From the NCBI RefSeq assembly GCF_022829465.1, contig NZ_JAKSXZ010000040.1:1-64000 (forward strand): DNA of 64,000 nucleotides, written 5' to 3'. Every line of letters starts with the position of its first letter. Positions within the stretch are counted from its first letter, which is position 1. Positions 26,363 through 33,825 of this stretch are shown here, piece after piece. The notes below the pieces were generated by a model. It worked only from the letters and a program-made list of their open reading frames with translations, was not told the origin of the DNA and ran no database searches. Position numbers and translations under genes: made by a program. The DNA comes from Methylobacterium sp. J-067 (GTDB taxonomy: Bacteria > Pseudomonadota > Alphaproteobacteria > Rhizobiales > Beijerinckiaceae).

Positions 26363-27475
26363 ATGGGCGACTGTCCAGAGTATCGCGTGCGGCTATTTAT
26401 GTCGGTCGATCTTGTGGGGTCCACGGCATTCAAGGCGAAGCACCGCGATAGGCGCGAAGGCAACGAGCCGTACCCCGTATGGCTAAACCGTACTCGCAGC
26501 TTCTACCGGCAATTTCCTCAAATCCTAAGCGAGCGATACGGCGGGTACCTTGGCGCGTTCGAGGGACACGCCTCTTTTGCAGATCGTTCGCCGAAAGTTT
26601 GGAAGACTATCGGCGATGAAATCATCTTCTGTATCCGTATAACTTGCTTAGAGCACTTAGCGTGCTGCCTCCTGGCCTTTACTAAAGCGCTCTCTGCGTA
26701 CGGTGAGTTGATCAACGATCAAGAGCCAGAACTTGACGTCAAGGGATCAGCCTGGGTGGCGTCTTTCCCAGCGCCAAACGCGACAGTTGCATCGGCGAGC
26801 CGCCTCTCCCTCGAACCGAGTTCCAGTATCGTTGGCGACCAACTCGGGGAAGATGATGAGAAAAGAGCTGACGTAACGCCAGGTGATTATGATTTTCTCG
26901 GCAAGCAGATTGATACGGGCTTCAGAATTTCGAAATTCGCTCAGCGGCATGAGCTTGCGTTGTCAATTGATTTGGTGTGGTTGCTAACCCTATTGAAACA
27001 CCTTAACCTAATCGATTTTCAGTTTACTTACAGAGGAAAGGAAGTCCTAAAAGGCGTAATCGCTGGCGTTCCGTACCCGGTTATTACGGTACAAACAGAA
27101 AGATCGGTTGCACGACGCGAATTGGATGCGCTTGAGCGCGCCGTCGCTGGAATTTCATTCGCGGAACATATCGGTTTGAGAAACTACACACATATGTTTA
27201 TGATGCAAAACGATATTGAGATACCAATAATTGCACTGCATAGAGAGACATACAGCAGAGATGAGCTGCCACAGTGCTACAAAGATCTAGAAGCCGCCTG
27301 GGATATTGGCGAAAAAGAGGATGCTGAGAGGCAGAAATCAAACCAGGAAGCAGGGCAATTTATTGACCCCCTCCCAGCTTCTAATCAGACCGTCGAAGGC
27401 CCCGAAAACATAGACGAGATCAACATAGCTATCGACAAGTTAGTTGATAAATTCTGGTCCAAGGGACCTATCTAA
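26363..27475 (+). CDS. Class III nucleotidyl-cyclase-like protein paired with ImmA/IrrE
   Basis: 370 residues. The N-terminal 220 read as a class III cyclase: first metal Asp16 in MSVDLVGST, Lys81 and second metal Asp85 in WKTIGDEIIF, then DFLGKQIDTGFRI (177-189) where class III enzymes usually have an Asn-x3-Arg transition-state pair; here it is Asp184 and Arg188. The C-terminal 150 residues are unassigned and charged. It resembles the stand-alone cyclases of cyclic-nucleotide anti-phage systems (Pycsar type), but that is inference. Nearly contiguous with the peptidase gene; AT-rich. Confidence 0.7.
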   Translation: MGDCPEYRVRLFMSVDLVGSTAFKAKHRDRREGNEPYPVWLNRTRSFYRQFPQILSERYGGYLGAFEGHASFADRSPKVWKTIGDEIIFCIRITCLEHLACCLLAFTKALSAYGELINDQEPELDVKGSAWVASFPAPNATVASASRLSLEPSSSIVGDQLGEDDEKRADVTPGDYDFLGKQIDTGFRISKFAQRHELALSIDLVWLLTLLKHLNLIDFQFTYRGKEVLKGVIAGVPYPVITVQTERSVARRELDALERAVAGISFAEHIGLRNYTHMFMMQNDIEIPIIALHRETYSRDELPQCYKDLEAAWDIGEKEDAERQKSNQEAGQFIDPLPASNQTVEGPENIDEINIAIDKLVDKFWSKGPI

Positions 27476-27556
27476 TATACTGTATCGGTAAGACGACATT
27501 TCGATAGGCCCCCTTCCGGCTGTTTGGCTTAGCCTGACGCCACATCTCCTTGATCG

Positions 27557-27817
27557 TTACATCTGCCGGAGCACCGCACTCGATCCAAGCAGCGACAGAT
27601 CCGGCGCAGTTCGGCGGATCGTGTCCGCGACATAGCTAGGCGCCAGGTGAGCGTAGTGCTTCTCGGCCATGCGGGTACCGGAATGCCCGAGCGCTTCCGC
27701 CACGACGATCAGCGGCGCGCCGTTCCGCACCATCGCGCTCGCGTAGGAGTGCCGTAACTCGTGCAGCGTGATGCTCTCTAGCTTCGCCCGCTCACCATGT
27801 ACCGGCCAGCGGCCTCA
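27557..27817 (-). pseudogene. C-terminal fragment of a tyrosine recombinase/integrase
   Basis: The minus strand is open from 27814 down to TAA at 27557-27559 and reads GRWPVHGERAK, LESITLHELRHSYASAM, VVAEALGHSGTRMAEKHYAH. These are the catalytic boxes of phage integrases: HxLR (HELRH), the LGH box and the Tyr nucleophile in KHYAH. The N-terminal DNA-binding half and the first Arg are missing, cut at a stop at 27815-27817. It marks an eroded integration event next to the peptidase/cyclase pair. Confidence 0.85.
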
Positions 27818-27842
27818 CTGACCACGGCGAGAGCGATCCAGA

Positions 27843-28076
27843 TCAGAGATCGGGAACGTCCGCCTCTAGCCAGTCCGCTGCAGCCTTCAGCGTCCCGAAC
27901 TTGTGCGCCTCGGCGGTGAACGGGGCCGGATAGGGCGGGCTCTCGGTCAGAGTCTCGACCACCCAGTCGCCCTCGTAGCCGTCCTTGGACACCTCGCGGA
28001 CGATGCTGCCGACGACCTCGCCGTCGAGGAGAAGATCGAAGCTGCCCGGGGCGAGCCGTTGAAGGGTGTATGTCAT
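27843..28076 (-). CDS. Conserved small hypothetical protein
   Basis: 77 residues (MTYTLQRLAPGSFDLLLDGE). A beta-rich start (two or three strands to VVGSIVREV), a loop with YEGDWVVETL, and a C-terminal helix FGTLKAAADWLEADV. The build is that of a compact single-domain protein, of a kind common in Methylobacterium. No function known. Confidence 0.6.
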   Translation of the reverse strand: MTYTLQRLAPGSFDLLLDGEVVGSIVREVSKDGYEGDWVVETLTESPPYPAPFTAEAHKFGTLKAAADWLEADVPDL

Positions 28077-28144
28077 CGAGTTCCCAGGATGGAGGCTACG
28101 CCGAGCGGCATCAGCTAAGCCCGTCCGTAAAATCGTGAAGGCAG

Positions 28145-28429
28145 CTAGCCAACGGTCACTACGCCATCGATCTGGTTGATGGACGCCACGCGCGGCCCGC
28201 GCACTTTGGCATCACGCTGCTCCCAATCCGATAAGGCGATGTTGGCGGCTTCGATCAGTTCACCCGGTGTTCCCGACCCGATCTGCGGACGGAGGGCTTC
28301 GACCAGACGTGCTAGCACCGTCTGCTCCTCGCGGTAGGGGATAGGCATTGTCGCCTGTCTGCAATAGGCGGCGTAGACGTTCTCGGCAATCGCGCGGGCG
28401 CGGAGGTCTAAGTCTGGCGTCTCATTCAT
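28145..28429 (-). CDS. Small helical hypothetical protein
   Basis: 94 residues (MNETPDLDLRARAIAENVYA). Mostly helical: ENVYAAYCRQATMPIPYREE, LARLVEALRPQIG, ELIEAANIALSDWEQRD, then a short strand VASINQIDGVVTV. Consistent codon use on the minus strand, 68 bases from the next gene. No known family. Confidence 0.55.
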   Translation of the reverse strand: MNETPDLDLRARAIAENVYAAYCRQATMPIPYREEQTVLARLVEALRPQIGSGTPGELIEAANIALSDWEQRDAKVRGPRVASINQIDGVVTVG

Positions 28430-29026
28430 TTCAGATAGCCCTTCGCCTTCGGATCGTCGCTGGACAAACGCGGTTCGCCCAATCGGGATCCTACGGCTGC
28501 TATCGGGGTGTCACGCTCTCGCCCAGGGCAGTGGGCACGCGAGCCACGCAATAGCGTCCTCCGCCTGCAACAAACCCGCCGCGATCCGGCTAACAGCGTC
28601 TGCCGTAAAAAATCTCAACCGAGGCGCGCCGCTTCCGCAGTGCTTCCGCAAAGAAGGCACCATGCCAGCACCTGGGAGCTAAGTCATTGAAAAGATTGGC
28701 GCGCCAGTCGGAATAAAACTGCGAACACCTATATCATTGAGGTGGCGCGATAATTTAAACGGCTATTCCGCTACCTCGGCGTATTGAGGTCAATGGGAGC
28801 CCGATCAAGCCGTAACGCGACCCAAGAAACCGGACGTTCCGCAATGCGCCCATTTCGGCCGTTCCAGTCACTGGGAGCCGCTTCCAAAACCGGACATCGA
28901 CGGCTCTGCGTGCTTCGGCCCCCGCCAAAGACTCACGGGGCTAGCCAGGAACAGCTTCTATGTCGCGCATGTCGTTGTCGGTAGGTACCTCTCCACACCG
29001 CAAACTCGCCTCCCTGATGTAGCTTG
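28430..29026. other. Long spacer with degenerate repeat-like sequence
   Basis: No gene seen. Around 28850-28910 it carries GGGAGCCGCTTCC, AAACCGGACATCGACGG and related strings resembling the degraded palindromic intergenic elements at 50,500-50,700 (AAACCGGACC, GACATCGGCTTGG). AT content rises near 28,680-28,760. Confidence 0.35.
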
Positions 29027-30325
29027 TCATCCCGGGACGGGATGGCGCCGCAGGAACTCGAGCAGGATCGCGTTGAATCGTTCGGGCTGCTCCTGCTGCA
29101 CCCAGTGCCCGGCGCCCTCGATCAGGTGAACGCCGTCCATGCGCGTGCAGGTCGTGGTGCGCATGCGCTCGATCGCGCCAGGCTTGCGGTAGGTGCCCCA
29201 ATCGGCGGCGCCGGAGATGAAGCGAGACGGCACGTCGATTGAGCGGCCGGCGAACAGCTCGATCTCCGAGCGGCCAATCGGGCCGGTGTGGCAGCGGAAC
29301 CAGTTGAGGCCCCCTTGGAATCCCGTGAGACCGAAGGCGGCTGTGTAGGCGGTCAGGTCCGCCTCGGGCAGCCATGGATTGGCCGCGATCTCGGCCGGCG
29401 TCGGCATGTCGGGCGCGACGGTCGCGGCCATGCCGACGCCTGCGTCCATGATGTAGTAGGTCGGCAGCGTGGCGAGCTCGGCCGCGGATCCTGTGACGAG
29501 CGGGTGCGGGCGGTTGCCGGGCCAATCCGCGCTCTTCACGTGGAAGTAGGCGCGCAGGAAGTCGTGCAGGCCCTGGGGCGCGTGGAGCATGTCGGCGTTC
29601 GCCCCTGGCGTCCCGAACCAGGTCATGCTGTCCTGCCTCGGGCGCGGGAGGGCCGCGAGCTGGGCGGCCAGCGACGGCGGGGGCGGCTCGGAAGGCTTAC
29701 CGGCCGTATCGAACGGGATCGCGGGCGGTCCGTCGAACGGGAAGCTCATCATCACGAGGGCGCGGAACACGTCGGGCCGCACGAGCGCGCAGTAGGCGGC
29801 GACCATCGACCCGAAGTCGTGTCCCACGACCGCGGCGACCGAGCGGTGCCCCAACGCCGCCACGACGCCGAGCGCGTCGCGGGCGTAGCTGTGCGTGCGG
29901 AAGGACGCGACATCGCCGTTATAGCGGTCGTCCCACCCCGTGGTGGCGCCATAGCCGCGCTGGTCGGGGGCGATCACGTGATAGCCGGCGGCAGCCAGTG
30001 GCAGCATCGTCTTGCGCCAGCTGAAGGCGAGATCCGGGAAGCCGTGGAGCAGCAGAACCGCCGGGCGTCCAGGCGTCTCGTAGCCCGCCTCAAGCACGTT
30101 GACGGTCAGCCCGTTGATGCCCGCGAGGCTGCGCTGCCGGATCCCGTCGGGCAGCCTGAGGTCTTCTCGATCGTCCGACGTCATGGCGATGGCTCCGGCG
30201 TAGGTGCCAAGGCGCGGCGACGCCTGCGCTTGGCCGATGGGCAGGATGAGGGATGATGCGGCCGCGACACCACCCAGAACGGTCCGGCGTGTCGGTTCGG
30301 CCTCGGAAGGCGGTCGATCCCTCAT
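29027..30325 (-). CDS. Exported epoxide hydrolase-like alpha/beta hydrolase
   Basis: 432 residues. A twin-arginine-like signal (TRRTVLGGVAAASSLIL near 12-28) precedes an alpha/beta-hydrolase: oxyanion loop LLLHGFPDLAFSW, nucleophile Asp in VGHDFGSM, and catalytic His in GAGHWVQQEQPE near the end. Aspartate nucleophile plus HGFP is the epoxide hydrolase/haloalkane dehalogenase class. The ATG overlaps the stop of the upstream HAD gene (ATGA), so the two are one operon. Ring opening of an epoxide or halogen removal outside the cytoplasm is inferred. Confidence 0.82.
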   Translation of the reverse strand: MRDRPPSEAEPTRRTVLGGVAAASSLILPIGQAQASPRLGTYAGAIAMTSDDREDLRLPDGIRQRSLAGINGLTVNVLEAGYETPGRPAVLLLHGFPDLAFSWRKTMLPLAAAGYHVIAPDQRGYGATTGWDDRYNGDVASFRTHSYARDALGVVAALGHRSVAAVVGHDFGSMVAAYCALVRPDVFRALVMMSFPFDGPPAIPFDTAGKPSEPPPPSLAAQLAALPRPRQDSMTWFGTPGANADMLHAPQGLHDFLRAYFHVKSADWPGNRPHPLVTGSAAELATLPTYYIMDAGVGMAATVAPDMPTPAEIAANPWLPEADLTAYTAAFGLTGFQGGLNWFRCHTGPIGRSEIELFAGRSIDVPSRFISGAADWGTYRKPGAIERMRTTTCTRMDGVHLIEGAGHWVQQEQPERFNAILLEFLRRHPVPG

Positions 30326-31161
30326 GGGGCGCTCCGGCCACGGACCGGCGACGGGCCGCGGCCCGCACCCGCCAGGACGATGCGGTCGGCGACCGTGCCC
30401 AGATCGTCCGCGACTATGTCCGGCGCGCGACCGAGCGCGACCGGCGCGTTCCCGGGCCGCAGCACAAGCGCCGTCCGGTAGCCGGCCGCGGCAGCCCCCA
30501 GCGTGTCGAAGGCGTGACAGGAGACCAGCCACAGGTCGGACGGCGCGACGCCCAGCGTCGCGGCGAGGTTCGTGTAGCTCTCCAGCGCCGGCTTGTAGCG
30601 GCGGATGCGGTCGTCGATGCTGTGAAGCGTGTCGAAGAAGGGCCTGATCCCGGCATGGGTGAGCTGGGCCTCGACGGCGGCCGTGGGATTGTTGCTCAAC
30701 GTGACGAGGCGGTAGCCGGCGCTCTTCAGATCGGTCAAGGCCTTCGGGGTGTCGGCGTAGGTCGGCATCTCTGCCGAGAGGCGCCGCAATGCGTCGAGAT
30801 CCGCCGGGGCCACCGTGCGGCCGCTCGCCTGGGCCAGCATCCGCAGGACGGCCACGCCGACCGTGCCGGAATCGGCGTATTGGCCCGATAGGGTCAGCGC
30901 CTCGGAATAGAGGATGACGTGGTTGAACCACGTGCGCAGCGCGTCCGGTTCGCCGAAGATGCGGACGAAGACCGGTGCGAGCGCGCCGAAATCGAGCAGA
31001 GTCTCGTTGACGTCGAAGACGATGATGGGCGCAGCACGCGTGTCCATGGGGTGATCCGTCAGGGAAGCGGAACGCATCGGCGCCCGCAGGATCGGCATTA
31101 CGGCCAAGCCCGCGACCAGCGTTCGACGATCCGGAACGATGGCGTGGGGGTCCTCCGACAT
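30322..31161 (-). CDS. Haloacid dehalogenase type II-like HAD protein, possibly exported
   Basis: 279 residues from the ATG at 31161. Unusual for this class, a twin-arginine-like leader (PDRRTLVAGLAVMPIL near 9-24) precedes the HAD core. Motif I VFDVNETLLDF holds the nucleophile Asp, SNNPTAAVEAQLTHAG is the type II dehalogenase-like Ser/Asn region, and RRYKPALESY holds the conserved Lys. L-2-haloacid dehalogenases release halide from haloalkanoates. Cotranscribed with the downstream epoxide hydrolase. Whether the leader works is not shown. Confidence 0.8.
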   Translation of the reverse strand: MSEDPHAIVPDRRTLVAGLAVMPILRAPMRSASLTDHPMDTRAAPIIVFDVNETLLDFGALAPVFVRIFGEPDALRTWFNHVILYSEALTLSGQYADSGTVGVAVLRMLAQASGRTVAPADLDALRRLSAEMPTYADTPKALTDLKSAGYRLVTLSNNPTAAVEAQLTHAGIRPFFDTLHSIDDRIRRYKPALESYTNLAATLGVAPSDLWLVSCHAFDTLGAAAAGYRTALVLRPGNAPVALGRAPDIVADDLGTVADRIVLAGAGRGPSPVRGRSAP

Positions 31162-31241
31162 TCGGCCCGCCCCTGGTGGTTTCATGGACCCCATTGAGGG
31201 CACCCACGCGACGCTCCGCTCTAGGCCGCTCTGTTCATCGC

Positions 31242-31255
31242 GAAAATTCGAAACT
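31242..31255. promoter_or_regulatory. Shared 14-mer upstream of the HAD/epoxide hydrolase operon
   Basis: GAAAATTCGAAACT at 31242-31255 is identical to the 14-mer at 46372-46385 inside the LysR-gene palindrome 15 kb away. It lies 81 bases before the HAD start and is followed by TCTGAAG. A common regulator is the simplest explanation. Confidence 0.45.
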
Positions 31256-31284
31256 TCTGAAGATGTTCTTCCACCGAATCGAAC

Positions 31285-32142
31285 CTAGGCCTGCCACGCG
31301 AGGATGATGGCGCCGACCTGCCGCAGCACGGCTTCCTGCTTGGCCAGCGTCATGCCCGGCGCCTCGAAGTAGGCGCTCATGACCAGCGGGGGCTTTCCGG
31401 GCCGTCTCACGAACGCGTAGTCATTGCAGTAGCCGTTCCCCGTGCGCGTCCGGTCACCGGCCGTCCAGTCGGTCGGGAAGGCCGCCCGCAACCGGGATCG
31501 GCCGACCTCGTTGCCGGCCATCCAGGCTTCGAGCGTGGCGCGCGACGTTGCACTCAGAACGTCGCCCAGGAGCAGCGCACGGACAGTCGACACGATGGCG
31601 CGCGGGGTCGTCGTATCGAGGACGCCTGAGGGCGTGCCGGCCGCTGTATCGTACCGGTCGAAGCGCGTGACTGCGTCGCCGAGCCCCCGCACGAAGGCTG
31701 TCAGGCGTGCCGGGCCACCGCGCCGCGCGAGGAGGAGGTTGGCGGCCGCGTTGTCGCTCCGATGCATGATGGCGAGGCACAGCGCCTCCACCGTCAAGCT
31801 CCCCTCGTCGCGATGCGCGCGCGTGACCGGCGAGGCCGGCAGGAGATCCGCTGCCGTGTAGGACACGCGGGCGTTCAACGCCTCGATCCCGGCTTCGACG
31901 TCCGCCAGCACCGCGGCAGCCAACACGCCCTTGAACGTGCTGAAGAGCATGAAGCGCTCGTCGGCGCGATGAGCCAAGGTCCGGCCGGAGCCCGCATCCA
32001 CGGCGAAGACACCCAGCCTTCCACCCTGCCGGCTCTCGAGCGTGCCGAGCGCGTCCGCATCGGCCGCACGGGTGATTCCCCCTGGAACAGCGAGGGCGCC
32101 GCACGCAAGAACGATCTGGCGGCGGGACATCAAGGGTTTCAA
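31285..32142 (-). CDS. Divergent class A beta-lactamase
   Basis: 285 residues with an exported N-terminus (SRRQIVLACGALAVPGG, twin-arginine-like). Ser68-x-x-Lys71 (STFK) and Ser129-Asp-Asn131 (HRSDN) are intact. At the omega loop the usual Glu166 is Asp165 and the usual Asn170 is Gly169 (FDRYDTAAG), and the KTG triad is R-T-R (DRTRTGNG, 231-233). Penicillin-hydrolysing activity is therefore uncertain; an altered or weak serine hydrolase is equally possible. Start is a TTG with GGAGC upstream; an ATG four codons on is the alternative. Confidence 0.8.
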   Translation of the reverse strand: MKPLMSRRQIVLACGALAVPGGITRAADADALGTLESRQGGRLGVFAVDAGSGRTLAHRADERFMLFSTFKGVLAAAVLADVEAGIEALNARVSYTAADLLPASPVTRAHRDEGSLTVEALCLAIMHRSDNAAANLLLARRGGPARLTAFVRGLGDAVTRFDRYDTAAGTPSGVLDTTTPRAIVSTVRALLLGDVLSATSRATLEAWMAGNEVGRSRLRAAFPTDWTAGDRTRTGNGYCNDYAFVRRPGKPPLVMSAYFEAPGMTLAKQEAVLRQVGAIILAWQA

Positions 32143-32259
32143 CCGTCGAAGCTCCCCTGCGCGCCCGTCAGGCCAGCGCGTTGGCCGCCTGACCGCGCCG
32201 TATCGCGAGGCACGGAGGGGCCTGATGCGTCGAACTTCGTGGCCGAGCGAGGCGGCCGC

Positions 32260-33150
32260 TCAGGCATGGTAATCCGGGTGGTCGATATCCGCGATGACGC
32301 TTCTTTCCCGCGGTTGCCAGTCGAGACTCGAACGCGTCCGTGCGCTGGAGGCTGGCCCATTGCCGGCCACCCACATCGCCAAGCCGCCGAAATGCGCATC
32401 CGCCTGCGCGGGCGTGAGGGACAGGGCCGGCACGCCGACCTGCCGGCCGATCGCCTCGGCGATCAGCCGGAACGGCACGCCCTCATCCGCGACGGCATGA
32501 TAGGCCTCGCCCCGGGCGCCGCGTTCGAGGGCGCGGCGGAACACGCGCGCGGCGTCCAGCCGGTGCACGGACGGCCACAGGTTCTGCCCGTCGCCAACAT
32601 AGGCAGAGACTCCCCTCTCCCGCGCCACGGCCGCGAGCATAGGGATGAAACCGTGCCGCTCGCCCCGCCCGTGCACGGAGCGCGGCAGGCGCACCACGGA
32701 GGCGCGCAGCCCGCGTTCGGCCAGCGCGAAGGTCGTCTGCTCCGTCGCCCGGGGGAACGCGGGGTCGACCGGGGGGCGCGCGTCCTCCCGAAAAACCTCT
32801 CCGCGGGGGAGCAGTAGGAAGCCGCTGACCGACACGATCGGCCGGTTGGTGCCGGCGAACAACGCGCCGAAGGTCTCGATCGCCCGCCGATCGTCCTCTG
32901 CCATCGCGGCGATCTGCGCGAGGTCGAGGCCGAACGCCAGATGGATGATGCCGTCTGCCTCCGCGGTACCGGCCCGGAGCGCGTCCGGATCCCCGATCGC
33001 GCCGACCAGCGGTGTGCCGCCCAGGGCCGAAAAGGCGTCGGCCTTGTCAGTCGTACGCACCAGTCCGGTGACCGCATGGCCCGCGTCGAGCAACTCGCGG
33101 GCGACCGCGGAGCCCACCCAGCCATTCGCTCCAGTCAGAAAGATGCGCAT
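32260..33150 (-). CDS. NAD-dependent epimerase/dehydratase-family (extended SDR) protein
   Basis: 296 residues from the ATG at 33150. [20 protein letters not shown] gives the glycine-rich Rossmann loop (TGxxGxxG) of NAD(P)-binding extended SDRs. The rest ([55 protein letters not shown]) follows the family, though the canonical YxxxK is replaced by ATEQTTFAL. Probably a nucleotide-binding reductase or sensor. Divergent from a TetR gene across a strong palindrome. Confidence 0.8.
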   Translation of the reverse strand: MRIFLTGANGWVGSAVARELLDAGHAVTGLVRTTDKADAFSALGGTPLVGAIGDPDALRAGTAEADGIIHLAFGLDLAQIAAMAEDDRRAIETFGALFAGTNRPIVSVSGFLLLPRGEVFREDARPPVDPAFPRATEQTTFALAERGLRASVVRLPRSVHGRGERHGFIPMLAAVARERGVSAYVGDGQNLWPSVHRLDAARVFRRALERGARGEAYHAVADEGVPFRLIAEAIGRQVGVPALSLTPAQADAHFGGLAMWVAGNGPASSARTRSSLDWQPRERSVIADIDHPDYHA

Positions 33151-33196
33151 GGTAGATCCCTCGCCATGGCCAGCGGCTGCCAATCCGGCCTGCCGC

Positions 33197-33233
33197 GTCA
33201 GTGACTGACATAGTGCCGATGTCAGTCACTGAC
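33197..33233. promoter_or_regulatory. TetR operator, perfect 14-bp inverted repeat
   Basis: GTCAGTGACTGACA, nine bases, then TGTCAGTCACTGAC: an exact inverted repeat, each half itself nearly palindromic. It sits between the divergent SDR and TetR genes, 17 bases before the TetR start, the classic place for an autoregulatory TetR site controlling both promoters. Confidence 0.8.
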
Positions 33234-33250
33234 AACAGGAGGTTCGGGTC

Positions 33251-33820
33251 TTGGATCGCTTGGAAGATGATGTGCGCGTCCGACTCCGGCAGGCCGCCAT
33301 GGCGCTGTTCGAGGAGCGCGGGTACGAGCGGACTACGGCCGCCGCGATCGCCGCGCGCGTCGGCGTGACGGAGCGGACCTTCTTCCGGCACTTCCCGGAC
33401 AAGCGGGAGGTGCTGTTCGACGGCGAGGCTGTGCTGCGAACCGCTCTCACGGCTGCCATCGCCGAGGCCCCCGGCGCGCTCGGACCGCTCGCCACGCTGT
33501 TCTGGTCGTTCCGGTCGATCCGGCCGCTGCTTGAGAACAACCGGCACTATTCCGAGCCGCGGCACGCGCTGATCGCCCGTACGCCCCCCCTCTACGAGCG
33601 CGAACTGGCCAAGACGGCGGCCCTAACCGACGCGCTGGTCGATGCGCTGCGGTTGCGCGGCGTCGCGGATCTGCGGGCGGCGCTGGCGGCCCGGACCGGG
33701 ATGGCGGCCTTCGGGCACGCCGTGATCGCGTGGCTGGAGGATCCCGAGCCGGGGCTGGGCGAGCGCCTGGAGCGGACCTTCGCCGAGACGGTCGCGCTGG
33801 TTGCGGAGGCCGGGCACTGA
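33251..33820 (+). CDS. TetR-family repressor
   Basis: 189 residues starting at a TTG with AGGAGG eight bases upstream. The N-terminal helix-turn-helix (MALFEERGYERTTAAAIAAR, VGVTERTFFRHFPDKREVLF) is textbook TetR; the C-terminal half is an unknown ligand-binding domain. Divergent from the SDR gene, with a perfect palindrome in between, so it likely represses that gene and itself. Confidence 0.92.
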   Translation: MDRLEDDVRVRLRQAAMALFEERGYERTTAAAIAARVGVTERTFFRHFPDKREVLFDGEAVLRTALTAAIAEAPGALGPLATLFWSFRSIRPLLENNRHYSEPRHALIARTPPLYERELAKTAALTDALVDALRLRGVADLRAALAARTGMAAFGHAVIAWLEDPEPGLGERLERTFAETVALVAEAGH

Positions 33821-33825
33821 ACAGG

